Shown here: piece by piece, positions 49,954 through 57,945 of the stretch
Position numbering within the stretch: the first letter of the stretch is position 1
Layout: the number at the start of each line of letters is the position of its first letter
Assembly (NCBI RefSeq): GCF_026262505.1
Contig: NC_067204.1
Location: 9,271,797 to 9,335,796, forward strand
Length of the DNA stretch: 64,000 nucleotides
Reading direction: 5' to 3'
Source of the DNA: Trichomonas vaginalis G3
Taxonomy: Eukaryota > Parabasalia > Trichomonadida > Trichomonadidae
Notes under the pieces: model-generated
What the model was told of the DNA's origin: nothing
What the model saw: the letters and a program-made list of their open reading frames with translations, nothing else
Databases searched by the model: none
Position numbers and translations under genes: made by a program

Positions 49954-51414
49954 TTAAGTGGTCCAAAATTGCTTTCCTGGAGTGATTTCGATTTCTCCGA
50001 ATGGCTCTTGCTGCTTTACATCAATCTGACCAGTTGATTTAAGAACAAGCATCTGGTAGAAAGCTCTTGCAGCAGCTCTTCTTGAAGAACCAGAGAAAGT
50101 TTCACTGAATGTTGTCTTTTCTTCCTCTTTTCCTCTAAGAACTTCTCTGAACTTATTCAGTGTATTAATTGTCTCTGTTGTGAAAGAGTCTTCTGCAGTT
50201 CTTCTCGGTGTTTCTTCGACAACAAACTTCAAGTTAGGATAAGGAGATGCAAGTGGAGTAAGAACTGGACGTGGCATTCCTTCGATTGGTCTCATCTGGT
50301 CTTCATCGTCTGATCCTTTGTTACGGTCGCTACCAAGAATGATGTCATTGTCAGATGGCATTGGAAGAATATCATTTTCGCTGGATTGAGGAACTCTTGC
50401 GGATCTATTTTGTTCAACCTCTGGAACTTCGGCATCAGAATCGAAACCGCCAAGTCCTGGGCCCATATCTGACTCGAAATCTTCATCAGGAGCATTGCGG
50501 TTTGTTTCTTTGTCGGATTGGTCGCGTCCGAGCTTTCTTGATTCGGCAAATAATGAATCAAGTTGAGAGTTTGCAATAACTTGTGGAGCAGCTTCACTTG
50601 TGACAGTTCTGCGTGTACGACGTGTTGTTCTTCTGTTATTTGAGAGCATTGTTTGGTTATCAATGATTAATTTCTTACGTTTTGTCTTTTCTTCTTCGGT
50701 TTCGTTATCGGGTTCTGTTGTAGCTTCAGTTTCTGACTGAGCTCTCATATCTGGCATTGGCTCATCGTCTCCTGGAATTGGAATATCATCTACATCATCC
50801 CATGTGGTCTCTGGTACCTCTACATTGCGTGCTGGTGTTTGGCGCGCGGTTGGTCTTGTACTATTTCCGAGTGATTCATTATCGAAATTAAATTTGATTG
50901 GTGTTTCTGGTATCTGAGATGAGAAAGAAGAAGTAGCTGCAGAATCATCTGTTTGGGCTTGAGAAGGCTCTGGAGTTTGGAACGAAATGGTTGGGTGCTG
51001 AACTACAAAGTATTCTTCTGGGTTGGCCGTTTTAGCCCATTCAGCGAGATCAACTGGTTCAATCGTTAAATCAGAGATATCGGTAGTAATTGTAATTGTT
51101 TCTTCCTTGGAGTTCTTTCCAGTAAGATCAATTTGGCCTGGCTTGAAAGAAAGCTTAATTTTAGAAATTACGTCCTCACAATCTGTAAGCATGTATTGCA
51201 TCTTCTTAGAATAAACGACGACAAGACCTTTAAGGAGCATACCACTAAGGCGAAGAACAAGATTAACTCTTTCTTCCTCCATGATCTGTTTGGCGAGTGT
51301 AGCAATGTCTGTTGCAAGAACCATCTTCTTGCCAAGTTTGTCTGTAGATGTTCCTGCTATCCAAACAGAAGAGAGTGGTCCTTTCTTGAGGATAAGATCA
51401 GAAACGGAATGCAT
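49954..51414 (-). CDS. Rad21/Rec8 (SCC1) cohesin kleisin subunit
   Basis: A 486-residue nuclear protein. Residues 1-95 are the Rad21/Rec8 N-terminal domain (LKKGPLSSVWIAGTSTDKLGKK..., VNLVLRLSGMLLKGLVVVYSKKMQYMLTDCEDVISKIKLSFKPGQIDLT), which grips the SMC3 coiled coil. The middle 330 residues are acidic and unstructured. The last about 60 residues (TFSGSSRRAAARAFYQMLVLKSTGQIDVKQQEPFGEIEI) form the winged helix that binds the SMC1 head. The protein closes the cohesin ring that holds sister chromatids together. Rad21 and Rec8 cannot be told apart from sequence alone. The start ATG (51,412-51,414) follows a TCATA Inr at about 13 bases. Upstream E2F-like sites fit S-phase control. Confidence 0.9.
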   Translation of the reverse strand: MHSVSDLILKKGPLSSVWIAGTSTDKLGKKMVLATDIATLAKQIMEEERVNLVLRLSGMLLKGLVVVYSKKMQYMLTDCEDVISKIKLSFKPGQIDLTGKNSKEETITITTDISDLTIEPVDLAEWAKTANPEEYFVVQHPTISFQTPEPSQAQTDDSAATSSFSSQIPETPIKFNFDNESLGNSTRPTARQTPARNVEVPETTWDDVDDIPIPGDDEPMPDMRAQSETEATTEPDNETEEEKTKRKKLIIDNQTMLSNNRRTTRRTRRTVTSEAAPQVIANSQLDSLFAESRKLGRDQSDKETNRNAPDEDFESDMGPGLGGFDSDAEVPEVEQNRSARVPQSSENDILPMPSDNDIILGSDRNKGSDDEDQMRPIEGMPRPVLTPLASPYPNLKFVVEETPRRTAEDSFTTETINTLNKFREVLRGKEEEKTTFSETFSGSSRRAAARAFYQMLVLKSTGQIDVKQQEPFGEIEITPGKQFWTT

Positions 51415-51424
51415 TATATTTTGC

Positions 51425-51447
51425 TTATGAAAAAATTTCCCGCCAAA
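51425..51447 (-). promoter_or_regulatory. Rad21 promoter: E2F-like site and Inr
   Basis: On the minus strand TTTGGCGGGAAA (51,436-51,447) is a near-perfect E2F/DP site, followed by TCATAA (Inr-like, 51,425-51,430) and the ATG. A second E2F-like TTTTGGCGCCA lies at 51,596-51,606. Factor binding is inferred. Confidence 0.5.
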
Positions 51448-51705
51448 AATTGTTAACTTTACACCTCCATAGGAAGATGAGTGTCACTTTTTTAATTTTT
51501 GGTAAATGAAGTATAGAATAGTTTAAAAATGACGAATTTTGATTAGTCATATAGTAACAGTTTATAATCATGAACAAAAACAACAAAAACAAAAATGGCG
51601 CCAAAACTCATTTTCTGAAGAATCTATGGCAAGAATTAGCGCTCTTTTAATCTTGAACATATATTATTATTTCTTTTAGATAGAGGCTTATCGTAATGTA
51701 AGATT

Positions 51706-53040
51706 TCACTGATCTTCTTTGTCTTCTAATAATCTCTCAATTGTCACCACTGCAGTCTCTAAATTTTCAGATGGTTCATCGAAGTTTGATTTGATCTGAT
51801 CTACTAATTCGTATTCCCGACATATATCTTGAAGAGAAGTGCCTCCTGATTTAGTTTCGCAAACAATCAATTGAACAAGAAGCGAAATCATATCTATAAC
51901 GAAATTTGCATCATCACTATCTATTGCTAATTCAATAATCTTATTTGGAAAATCTGTTTTTAGACAACGAAGTAAATTTTCCGAATTACACACCGAAAGC
52001 AATGCAGATAGTAATCTAAATGCAATCTTTGCATGAGATGACTTTGCTTCGCATATATCAAGTGCTATTTCTAACATTCCATGCGAAATTAAATCTTTTT
52101 TGATTTCATCTGACTCAATTACGATTTTGTTTAGTAGGTATATTGTATTTCCTTTCGAATTAGGCAAATCCAAATCAAATACCTTCAATAATTCTAAATA
52201 ATTAATTGATTTCAGATCTATTTCTGCTATTATATCATAATACTTCAAAAATAATGAAAAACATTCATCAGAAAACATTACTTCGCTTGGATTTATACCA
52301 AAGAATCCTGCTTTGTTTGAGATTTCGAAACAATTTTCATAATTTTGATCAATAATGCCAAATGCAGAGAATAATTCAAATAAAACATCAATATCGCCAT
52401 AATTTTGAAATATGCATTGAATAATTTCATTAATCAAGAAATTATAAAATTCATCTTCTTGTGGGAAGGAACATATTGATTTAACTAAGGCACATGTTAT
52501 AGTTTTAACAGCTGACGGAACTTCTGGACTTTTAATTTTTGAAAATATTGAATTAATATCAATAAATTGTTTCAGCCTTAGATAATTTTGCTCATCTCCT
52601 GAAATAAGATTCTGAAGGAATTGCGTTGATGGACCTGCAATATTTGGTTCAATATTGTCAGAGAATTCAACAATTTTAATGACCAAGTCATCAGTGAGCT
52701 TTTCCAGAAAATAATCAGGCTTCCTAAGGAAAAGAGCAGCCAACAACTCCAAAGAAACTTTAAATATATTAGTGTCAATAGTTTTAATGAAAAACTCGAT
52801 AATATTAAAGATATCGCATGTCTCGAACTCTTCATTAATATCAAATACACCATAATTCACTATAGCTATTATGTTTTGCATACTGCATGTAAGTTCTTCA
52901 TAATCTTTTGGATTACTATTGAAAAGATCATGAACCTTATGATATAAAGGATTAAGCAAGTGAAAATATGGGGTAGATTGTTTGCCATTGTTAGATTCTA
53001 GCTCTTTGTAAGAAAATTGCTTGTTTAGATACTTTTCCAT
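51706..53040 (-). CDS. helical-repeat (ARM/HEAT-like) protein of unknown function
   Basis: A 444-residue protein starting at the ATG at 53,038-53,040 (MEKYLNKQFSYKELES). The sequence is a chain of short amphipathic helices in an ARM/HEAT-like solenoid, for example NIIEFFIKTIDTNIFKVSLELLAALF and KTITCALVKSICSF. I recognise no catalytic residues. T. vaginalis has many such proteins of about 450 residues, probably protein-interaction scaffolds. It stands head-to-head with a gene of the same size and architecture on the other strand, with 96 bases between the starts. Confidence 0.65.
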   Translation of the reverse strand: MEKYLNKQFSYKELESNNGKQSTPYFHLLNPLYHKVHDLFNSNPKDYEELTCSMQNIIAIVNYGVFDINEEFETCDIFNIIEFFIKTIDTNIFKVSLELLAALFLRKPDYFLEKLTDDLVIKIVEFSDNIEPNIAGPSTQFLQNLISGDEQNYLRLKQFIDINSIFSKIKSPEVPSAVKTITCALVKSICSFPQEDEFYNFLINEIIQCIFQNYGDIDVLFELFSAFGIIDQNYENCFEISNKAGFFGINPSEVMFSDECFSLFLKYYDIIAEIDLKSINYLELLKVFDLDLPNSKGNTIYLLNKIVIESDEIKKDLISHGMLEIALDICEAKSSHAKIAFRLLSALLSVCNSENLLRCLKTDFPNKIIELAIDSDDANFVIDMISLLVQLIVCETKSGGTSLQDICREYELVDQIKSNFDEPSENLETAVVTIERLLEDKEDQ

Positions 53041-53124
53041 TGATAAAAATGGCAAAACTTTTCATGATTCTATAACTAAAAAGCTATAGAACAACTAAAT
53101 ATTATTGAGAATTGGGTAACATTC

Positions 53125-53129
53125 TCATT
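53125..53129 (+). promoter_or_regulatory. Inr motif for the rightward helical-repeat gene
   Basis: CATTCTCATTTTTTTC, with TCATT 8-12 bases before the ATG at 53,137. It lies in the 96-bp shared promoter interval with the leftward gene. Confidence 0.6.
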
Positions 53130-53136
53130 TTTTTCA

Positions 53137-54498
53137 ATGGATTACAAAGATCCTGACCCAAACAATCTTCATGAAAAGATTCAGAATGATATATCCAATA
53201 GAATGTCATATAATATCAAATCATATGATATAGAACCTCAAATAATTGAAGATATTGAAAATATTATGCAGCAATTTCAGGAATTATTCGATTCATCCAT
53301 TCCAGATGCATATCTGGAGAATATTTGCAGATTTTTCACTATGAATTCTAGTTTAATAATTCATATTTACAATAGAATTGATTATTTGTCTTTCATTTTG
53401 TCAACTTTACTAACTACAGAATCTAAGCAAAGCGATGTATGGCGATTAAATATTGCAGCTCTCACTGTTAGAGAAATTCCGGAATCAATAGAACAAATCC
53501 AACCATATTCACTTTCAATTTTAAGTTTAGTTGATGATGCTAATTGCTTTAAATATTGTATATTCTTGCTTCAACAGCTGATTACCAAATATCCAGATAT
53601 ATCAACATATTTAGTTAATAATCACATCTTTAAGTCACTCAGACAACTTAAAAAGATAAGAAATGACACAGCCAGCCAAATCAATGACGTTTTCAAATTG
53701 CATAGAGAAATAATAATGAATTGTGATGAACAAGTATTAAAAAAACAAATATATCAGGCATTTCCAGCAGTCCACGAACTTTTTCCGACAACAGATCGTA
53801 AAAATATGTGCTATATTTTAGATATGCTCAATAGATTAATTTCGATATTTGATAATTCACCAGAAATCATATTTACAAAGCCTATTGCATTAGAAGTACT
53901 TAATTTTTCACCAATGAGACCAGAATTGATCGATAGAATTTTATTAATTTTAATTAACCTTACTTTCAAGAATATAGCATACTTTATAGATATTGATCAG
54001 AATTTTAACATCATTCAGACCATGCTCAACTCTTCAGCATCTGAAAAAAATTACCAAACAAGAATTGGCTTGTTTATGAGACTAGTTATGACTATTTCTT
54101 ACACAGAAACAGGTGTTCAATACTTAATAGGAAGAGAGTTCATTCCACCAATCATTGATTTATATCCATCAATAATTTTTAAGTATCAGATCTGTTATCA
54201 CTATTTTTTATTAAGTACTATCATCTTTGCAACAGACTTCATAACTGAATTTCAATTTTTCCCATTCATATTTGATCAAATTGTAGAATATATCGATGAT
54301 TACTCCGATTCTGTACTATTTCACAAATTTCTGCAAGCTTTGGAAATATTAACAAATCCAAATCGATGTAATATACTTCAAAACATAAATATGGATGCGC
54401 TATTTGAAATGCTTCAAGATAAATGTGACGAAGATAACGAGGAAATCGTTACAATTGCAGAAGAAGCACTGAAGCTACTTCCCGAACATGAGGATTAA
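53137..54498 (+). CDS. helical-repeat (ARM/HEAT-like) protein, partner of the leftward gene
   Basis: A 453-residue helical-repeat protein (MDYKDPDPNNLHEKI...). Repeated helix pairs are visible, such as LSILSLVDDANCFKYCIFLLQQLIT and ILDMLNRLISIFDNSPEII, with the acidic C-terminus EEALKLLPEHED. It is similar to its divergently transcribed neighbour in length, fold and ending style. They may be distant paralogues that arose by inverted duplication. No catalytic motif. Whole. Confidence 0.65.
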   Translation: MDYKDPDPNNLHEKIQNDISNRMSYNIKSYDIEPQIIEDIENIMQQFQELFDSSIPDAYLENICRFFTMNSSLIIHIYNRIDYLSFILSTLLTTESKQSDVWRLNIAALTVREIPESIEQIQPYSLSILSLVDDANCFKYCIFLLQQLITKYPDISTYLVNNHIFKSLRQLKKIRNDTASQINDVFKLHREIIMNCDEQVLKKQIYQAFPAVHELFPTTDRKNMCYILDMLNRLISIFDNSPEIIFTKPIALEVLNFSPMRPELIDRILLILINLTFKNIAYFIDIDQNFNIIQTMLNSSASEKNYQTRIGLFMRLVMTISYTETGVQYLIGREFIPPIIDLYPSIIFKYQICYHYFLLSTIIFATDFITEFQFFPFIFDQIVEYIDDYSDSVLFHKFLQALEILTNPNRCNILQNINMDALFEMLQDKCDEDNEEIVTIAEEALKLLPEHED

Positions 54499-54675
54499 TA
54501 TATTATTAAAATTGTTTGTATTTTTGTATAATTTTTGATCGTTTTTTTTTCAACATCAAGTATTTGACCTGAATAATTACAATATTAAAGTGTGATATAT
54601 GATTGAGTTTTTTTTATCATATATTTCTCAATACTCAAATCAATAGATAATCACATTCTTGATCGATAATTCACG

Positions 54676-54864
54676 TGTAGAGACAAATGTGGGAGTATAG
54701 GCGGATCTTGCTGGAAGAAGATGTTTTTGGTAAGTTTCGTCATTAAGTTTTGAGCTTTGACATATAAATCTTTTGACAATCTGACAAAGTGAGAGCTGTA
54801 GAGACAAATGTGGGAGTATAGGCGGATCTTGCTGGAAGAAGATGTTTTTGGTAAGTTTCGTCAT
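54676..54864. repeat. direct-repeat doublet A (68 bp, period 121)
   Basis: Two copies (54,676-54,743 and 54,797-54,864) of a 68-bp unit that runs TGTAGAGACAAATGTGGG...GTTTTTGGTAAGTTTC, separated by 53 bp. The flanks after each copy are related but diverged. More GC than the surroundings. Not part of any gene I can support. Confidence 0.9.
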
Positions 54865-55110
54865 AAGGCTTTAAACTTTGGCGAATTATATGTTAAATCT
54901 TTCATACTAATAAGCATAATAAAGATGCAAAGATTATTTGCTAGCGCCGGCTTACTAACATTAATCTGAAGAACAACTTTATTAATATGCTTTAAGCAGA
55001 ACTGAACTGATTTATAAAGTACAGAATTTTAACGTAAGATTTTAACGTCATGATTCACAAATATAAGTCAATAGAAAAGGATATCGATTAGAATTTCTTC
55101 GTGAGGTCGT

Positions 55111-55302
55111 TTGAAAGTTCTGCAATCAGAAGAAGATTGTTGAACAATCCGCCATTCCAGGAGGTATGAACTTGTTATGTCTCCTGGGATCACAGATTGC
55201 AACCTAAAAGATGTGCATATGCACCTCTTGTCGGTTGAAAGTTCTGCAATCAGAAGAAGATTGTTGAACAATCCGCCATTCCAGGAGGTATGAACTTGTT
55301 AT
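55111..55302. repeat. direct-repeat doublet B (68 bp, period 124)
   Basis: Two identical copies (55,111-55,178 and 55,235-55,302) running TTGAAAGTTCTGCAATC...GGTATGAACTTGTTAT, with a 56-bp spacer holding the perfect palindrome GTGCATATGCAC (55,213-55,224). Confidence 0.9.
55121..55201. ncRNA. candidate structured RNA B: closing stem with two hairpins
   Basis: By hand: closing stem TGCAATC (55,121-55,127) with GATTGCA (55,195-55,201). The first hairpin is GATTGT (55,135-55,140) with ACAATC (55,144-55,149). The second is CCAGGAG (55,157-55,163) with CTCCTGG (55,181-55,187). The strand cannot be told from pairing. In the second copy of the repeat the last hairpin is extended instead by GCCATT/AATGGC (55,275-55,280 with 55,312-55,317). 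Transcription is unproven. Confidence 0.3.
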
Positions 55303-55335
55303 CTCTCCTGAAATGGCACATATTTGATAATTCAT

Positions 55336-55531
55336 GGAGCAGAACTTTGCACGCAATCAGACAAAAGATTGCGACAGAGTAACTGGGAAGACAGCAACTT
55401 GAAGCGATAAGCTGCTTGGGTGCTGTCTCCCAGATGCATCTGTCGGGCAAAGTCTCAAAGGAGCAGAACTTTGCACGCAATCAGACAAAAGATTGCGACA
55501 GAGTAACTGGGAAGACAGCAACTTGAAGCGA
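55336..55531. repeat. direct-repeat doublet C (72 bp, period 124)
   Basis: Two identical copies (55,336-55,407 and 55,460-55,531) running GGAGCAGAACTTTGCACG...GCAACTTGAAGCGA with a 52-bp spacer. Only the first copy is followed by the sequence needed for the structure described separately. Confidence 0.9.
55344..55453. ncRNA. candidate structured RNA C: closing stem with two hairpins
   Basis: By hand: closing stem ACTTTGC (55,344-55,350) with GCAAAGT (55,447-55,453). A 7-bp hairpin is formed by CGCAATC (55,352-55,358) and GATTGCG (55,367-55,373). A second arm starts with ACAGA/TCTGT (55,374-55,378 with 55,439-55,443) and carries a 13-bp stem CTGGGAAGACAGCA (55,383-55,396) with TGCTGTCTCCCAG (55,421-55,433), one bulged base. 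This is the strongest of the folds. Function and transcription are unknown. Confidence 0.35.
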
Positions 55532-55610
55532 AGTTTTGTTTTCGAGTCTTTGGTTAAGAAATCTTAACAAAAAAACAAAGAAAAAAATCAGATAAAGTTG
55601 TCAATAACTT

Positions 55611-55715
55611 CATCAGTTAATGCTCACCTATGGGAGGTGTTTTGCGGGAGTTGGGGGTATCTTGGTGAGTACTCAGGAGGCCAAGAAGGGCACCCCAACC
55701 GATATTATCCTGATG
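55611..55715. ncRNA. candidate structured RNA D: closing stem with two hairpins
   Basis: By hand: closing stem CATCAG (55,611-55,616) with CTGATG (55,710-55,715). Hairpin CACCT/AGGTG (55,625-55,629 with 55,635-55,639). A longer hairpin has GTTGGGG (55,650-55,656) with CCCCAAC (55,693-55,699) and, inside it, TCTTGG/CCAAGA (55,660-55,665 with 55,681-55,686). The order of stems matches candidates B and C. GC content is clearly above the surroundings. Confidence 0.35.
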
Positions 55716-56029
55716 AATTCAGTTGTCAACCATTCTGAAAACAGCCGAAACCGTCGTGTGTAGAGAAATTGTTTAAATTTATTTTTTCAGATTTAAATAA
55801 AAATAAGAAATGTTTACTATTATGAATTTTGAAATTTTTTTAAATTAAGAGTAGGAGATGAGACAAGTAGTATATGAGTGCGGGTTGTGTGACTTTTTTT
55901 GTTACATCTATATATAGACGATACATTAAAATATAAATCATAGTATTATATGTGGAAGTGTTGTGTACGTAGTATATGTGGAAGGATTGTGTACCTTTTT
56001 TTTGTTACATCTATATATAGACGATGCAT
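55716..56029. other. junction between the structured region and Maverick copy 2
   Basis: Holds a near-duplicate segment TTGTTACATCTATATATAGACG at about 55,900-55,922 and about 55,999-56,021, and two GTATATGTGGAAG/TATATGTGGAAG stretches. These may be outer parts of the Maverick terminus. The exact element boundary is not resolved. Confidence 0.4.
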
Positions 56030-56238
56030 TAAAATATATTTATTTATAAATCATTAAAAAATTAACATTAATTTTAAAATAATTTATTTTTTTATCTTTT
56101 ATAAAAGAAGCTATATATAGATGATGTCAGATATTCCGCGATTAATTAAACATTGTTTAAATCCTGAATGGGTTAAACTTCAATTTAAAAATGAAGATTG
56201 TGAATTATTAAATGAATATGAAAGCCAAAATAAGCTAA
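56030..56238. repeat. left terminal inverted repeat of Maverick copy 2
   Basis: Inverted match to the right end of copy 1 (18,960-19,116) with small gaps. It contains the start codon of the first ORF (56,121). Confidence 0.8.
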
Positions 56239-56711
56239 TGAGGTATAAATATAATGATAAAGAATATTTAATTTCATGGAATCAATGGAGTCATAATCAA
56301 AGACCTCATAAACGGGAAGAAGAAATTGAAAATAATGAAATGGAAATCATTGATGACATTAAAGAGGATGGAATTCCTAAATTTTGTAGAAAAACCTTTA
56401 GAACTAAGTTAGGAGCATATAAACGTAGAGTATTAAATCCTGAATACATAAAACATTTATTTAAAAAGGAAGACTGTGAATTATTAAACGTTAATGAATA
56501 TGAAAATGCTAAATCAAAATTGAAATATAAATATATTGGAAGTGATGAAAGGTGTAAAGATAAAGATAAAGTTTATTCAGTTTCATATAATAACTGGCAC
56601 ACGTTAGGGATAAGAAAACATTTAGGAGATTATGGGAAATGTTCTGAATTCTTTAAATCTAGTATATACGAGAGAGTAAAAGAAATTAGAAATAATTATT
56701 TTCATGAGTGA
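56121..56711 (+). CDS. Maverick copy 2: first ORF, duplicated domain, unknown function
   Basis: A 196-residue protein that begins inside the terminal repeat. It has two related halves: LNPEWVKLQFKNEDCELLNEYESQNKLMRYKYNDKEYLISWNQW and LNPEYIKHLFKKEDCELLNVNEYENAKSKLKYKYIGSDE...YSVSYNNW. The repeated unit ends in W and is probably a small alpha/beta domain that binds DNA ends or the terminal protein, by position only. The frame is whole. Confidence 0.6.
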   Translation: MMSDIPRLIKHCLNPEWVKLQFKNEDCELLNEYESQNKLMRYKYNDKEYLISWNQWSHNQRPHKREEEIENNEMEIIDDIKEDGIPKFCRKTFRTKLGAYKRRVLNPEYIKHLFKKEDCELLNVNEYENAKSKLKYKYIGSDERCKDKDKVYSVSYNNWHTLGIRKHLGDYGKCSEFFKSSIYERVKEIRNNYFHE

Positions 56712-56776
56712 AAAATAAACTTTAAAAATTCATGTCTTACATTTTTTGAATAATTTATTTTTTTATTTAATGATAA

Positions 56777-57883
56777 ATGAGTGTCACAACTAACAATGTT
56801 AAAAAAATGGGATTCACAAATGAGGAAATAAAGGATATATTAGAGGAGGCGAGTTATGAAGTTAATAAATATTATTTAAGAAATTGTCAAAAATTCGCGG
56901 AGTTATTAAATGATTTAGATTATGATGGAAAAATGAATAAAGATGATGTTATAAATTTCTTATATCCCACATCTGAAGAAGAAAAACCTAAAGAACCTGA
57001 TGTTTTCCCTGAATATTATGAAGAACGGATTAAAGATGATGAATATGATGAAATTGAAAGACTGGAAAAAATAAGAGATGAAATAGATGAAAAAATTAAG
57101 GAATTAAGAGAAGTTGAAAAATATAATGAGAATGAAGTAGAGGGTTTAATGAATATCCCAGCTTCAGAATCAGAAGTTCAAAAATCTCATGAAGAAAGAT
57201 ATAAAACTTATGTCTCAGAATCAACACAAAATTTATTAGATGGTGAAATAGATGAAACACTTTCAGAAGAAGGTACTAAATTTATACGTAAACATAAGTT
57301 ACAATTTATTGATAATGAAAAATACCCCTGTATATTACTTTCACCACCTTTAGATTCCGAAAAATTCAAAAAAGCTCTTAAAAACGTGACATATGCAACT
57401 AATACGATTAAGAAAGAAGACCATGATATTTACACAAATTATTATTTAAATAAATGTACAGGTGTTGATAAAGTTTTTGATTTGTTAGATAAAATATCAA
57501 AAGAAACAATTGGTACATATAAAATTTTATGCGATTGTGGTTTCATTATTGAAGATACTAATAATGTTTCATATGAAAGAACAGCACCGAAGGAAGATGA
57601 AGTGGAAAAGTCTATACCATTCGTTATTAAGAACATAAAAGATATGAAAACTTATAAACATTATATTTATTCATTTATTTCAGAAAAAATGGAAGCAACC
57701 CATAAAACATCATCTCATCATTTTATAGCTATTCATACATTCCTTTTCAAAGTTGTGAAATTAAATAAGACAGGAATTAGATTTAATGTATCAGGGTATG
57801 CATTCTTGAGTAAATTAAAATGTATTCGTCACGTCGCAGATGATAAAAATTTATGTGTTCTTAATTCATTTTATGGACTTTAG
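56777..57883 (+). CDS. Maverick copy 2: second ORF, coiled-coil and unknown domain
   Basis: A 368-residue protein, the full version of the piece at 1-823. Residues 1-70 are helical. At about 75-125 an acidic coiled coil (YEERIKDDEYDEIERLEKIRDEIDEKIKELREVEKY) precedes a conserved 240-residue domain (FIDNEKYPCILLSPPL..., ATHKTSSHHFIAIHTFLFKVV). No known family. It reads toward polymerase B with a gap of about 60 bases. Confidence 0.6.
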   Translation: MSVTTNNVKKMGFTNEEIKDILEEASYEVNKYYLRNCQKFAELLNDLDYDGKMNKDDVINFLYPTSEEEKPKEPDVFPEYYEERIKDDEYDEIERLEKIRDEIDEKIKELREVEKYNENEVEGLMNIPASESEVQKSHEERYKTYVSESTQNLLDGEIDETLSEEGTKFIRKHKLQFIDNEKYPCILLSPPLDSEKFKKALKNVTYATNTIKKEDHDIYTNYYLNKCTGVDKVFDLLDKISKETIGTYKILCDCGFIIEDTNNVSYERTAPKEDEVEKSIPFVIKNIKDMKTYKHYIYSFISEKMEATHKTSSHHFIAIHTFLFKVVKLNKTGIRFNVSGYAFLSKLKCIRHVADDKNLCVLNSFYGL

Positions 57884-57945
57884 CCCTGGACTTTAAAAAA
57901 TAAACTTTATTTTTATTTATTTTTTTAATTTTTATTCTTACATAA

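Noticed and set aside
19835-54498. Spliceosomal introns in host genes
   Set aside because: I did not see the long conserved trichomonad 3' intron signal (ACTAACACACAG) near any frame break. The breaks look like ordinary mutations.
55370-55380. ACAGAG, as in the U6 snRNA core
   Set aside because: The flanking bases do not match U6, and the word is part of the 7-bp and 13-bp stem context instead.
55344-55453. H/ACA box RNA
   Set aside because: Two hairpins with AGAGTA between them could be a hinge, but there is no ACA tail at the right distance.
55660-55700. Stretch GTACTCAGGAGGCC similar to part of SRP (7SL) RNA
   Set aside because: The similarity is limited to about a dozen bases, and the conserved SRP core helix is absent.
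55700-55770. CTGATGA followed by GAAAC, as in a hammerhead ribozyme
   Set aside because: The required order (CTGATGA, stem II, GAAA, stem III, cleavage triplet) is not met: the possible stem after CTGATGA is not followed directly by GAAA.
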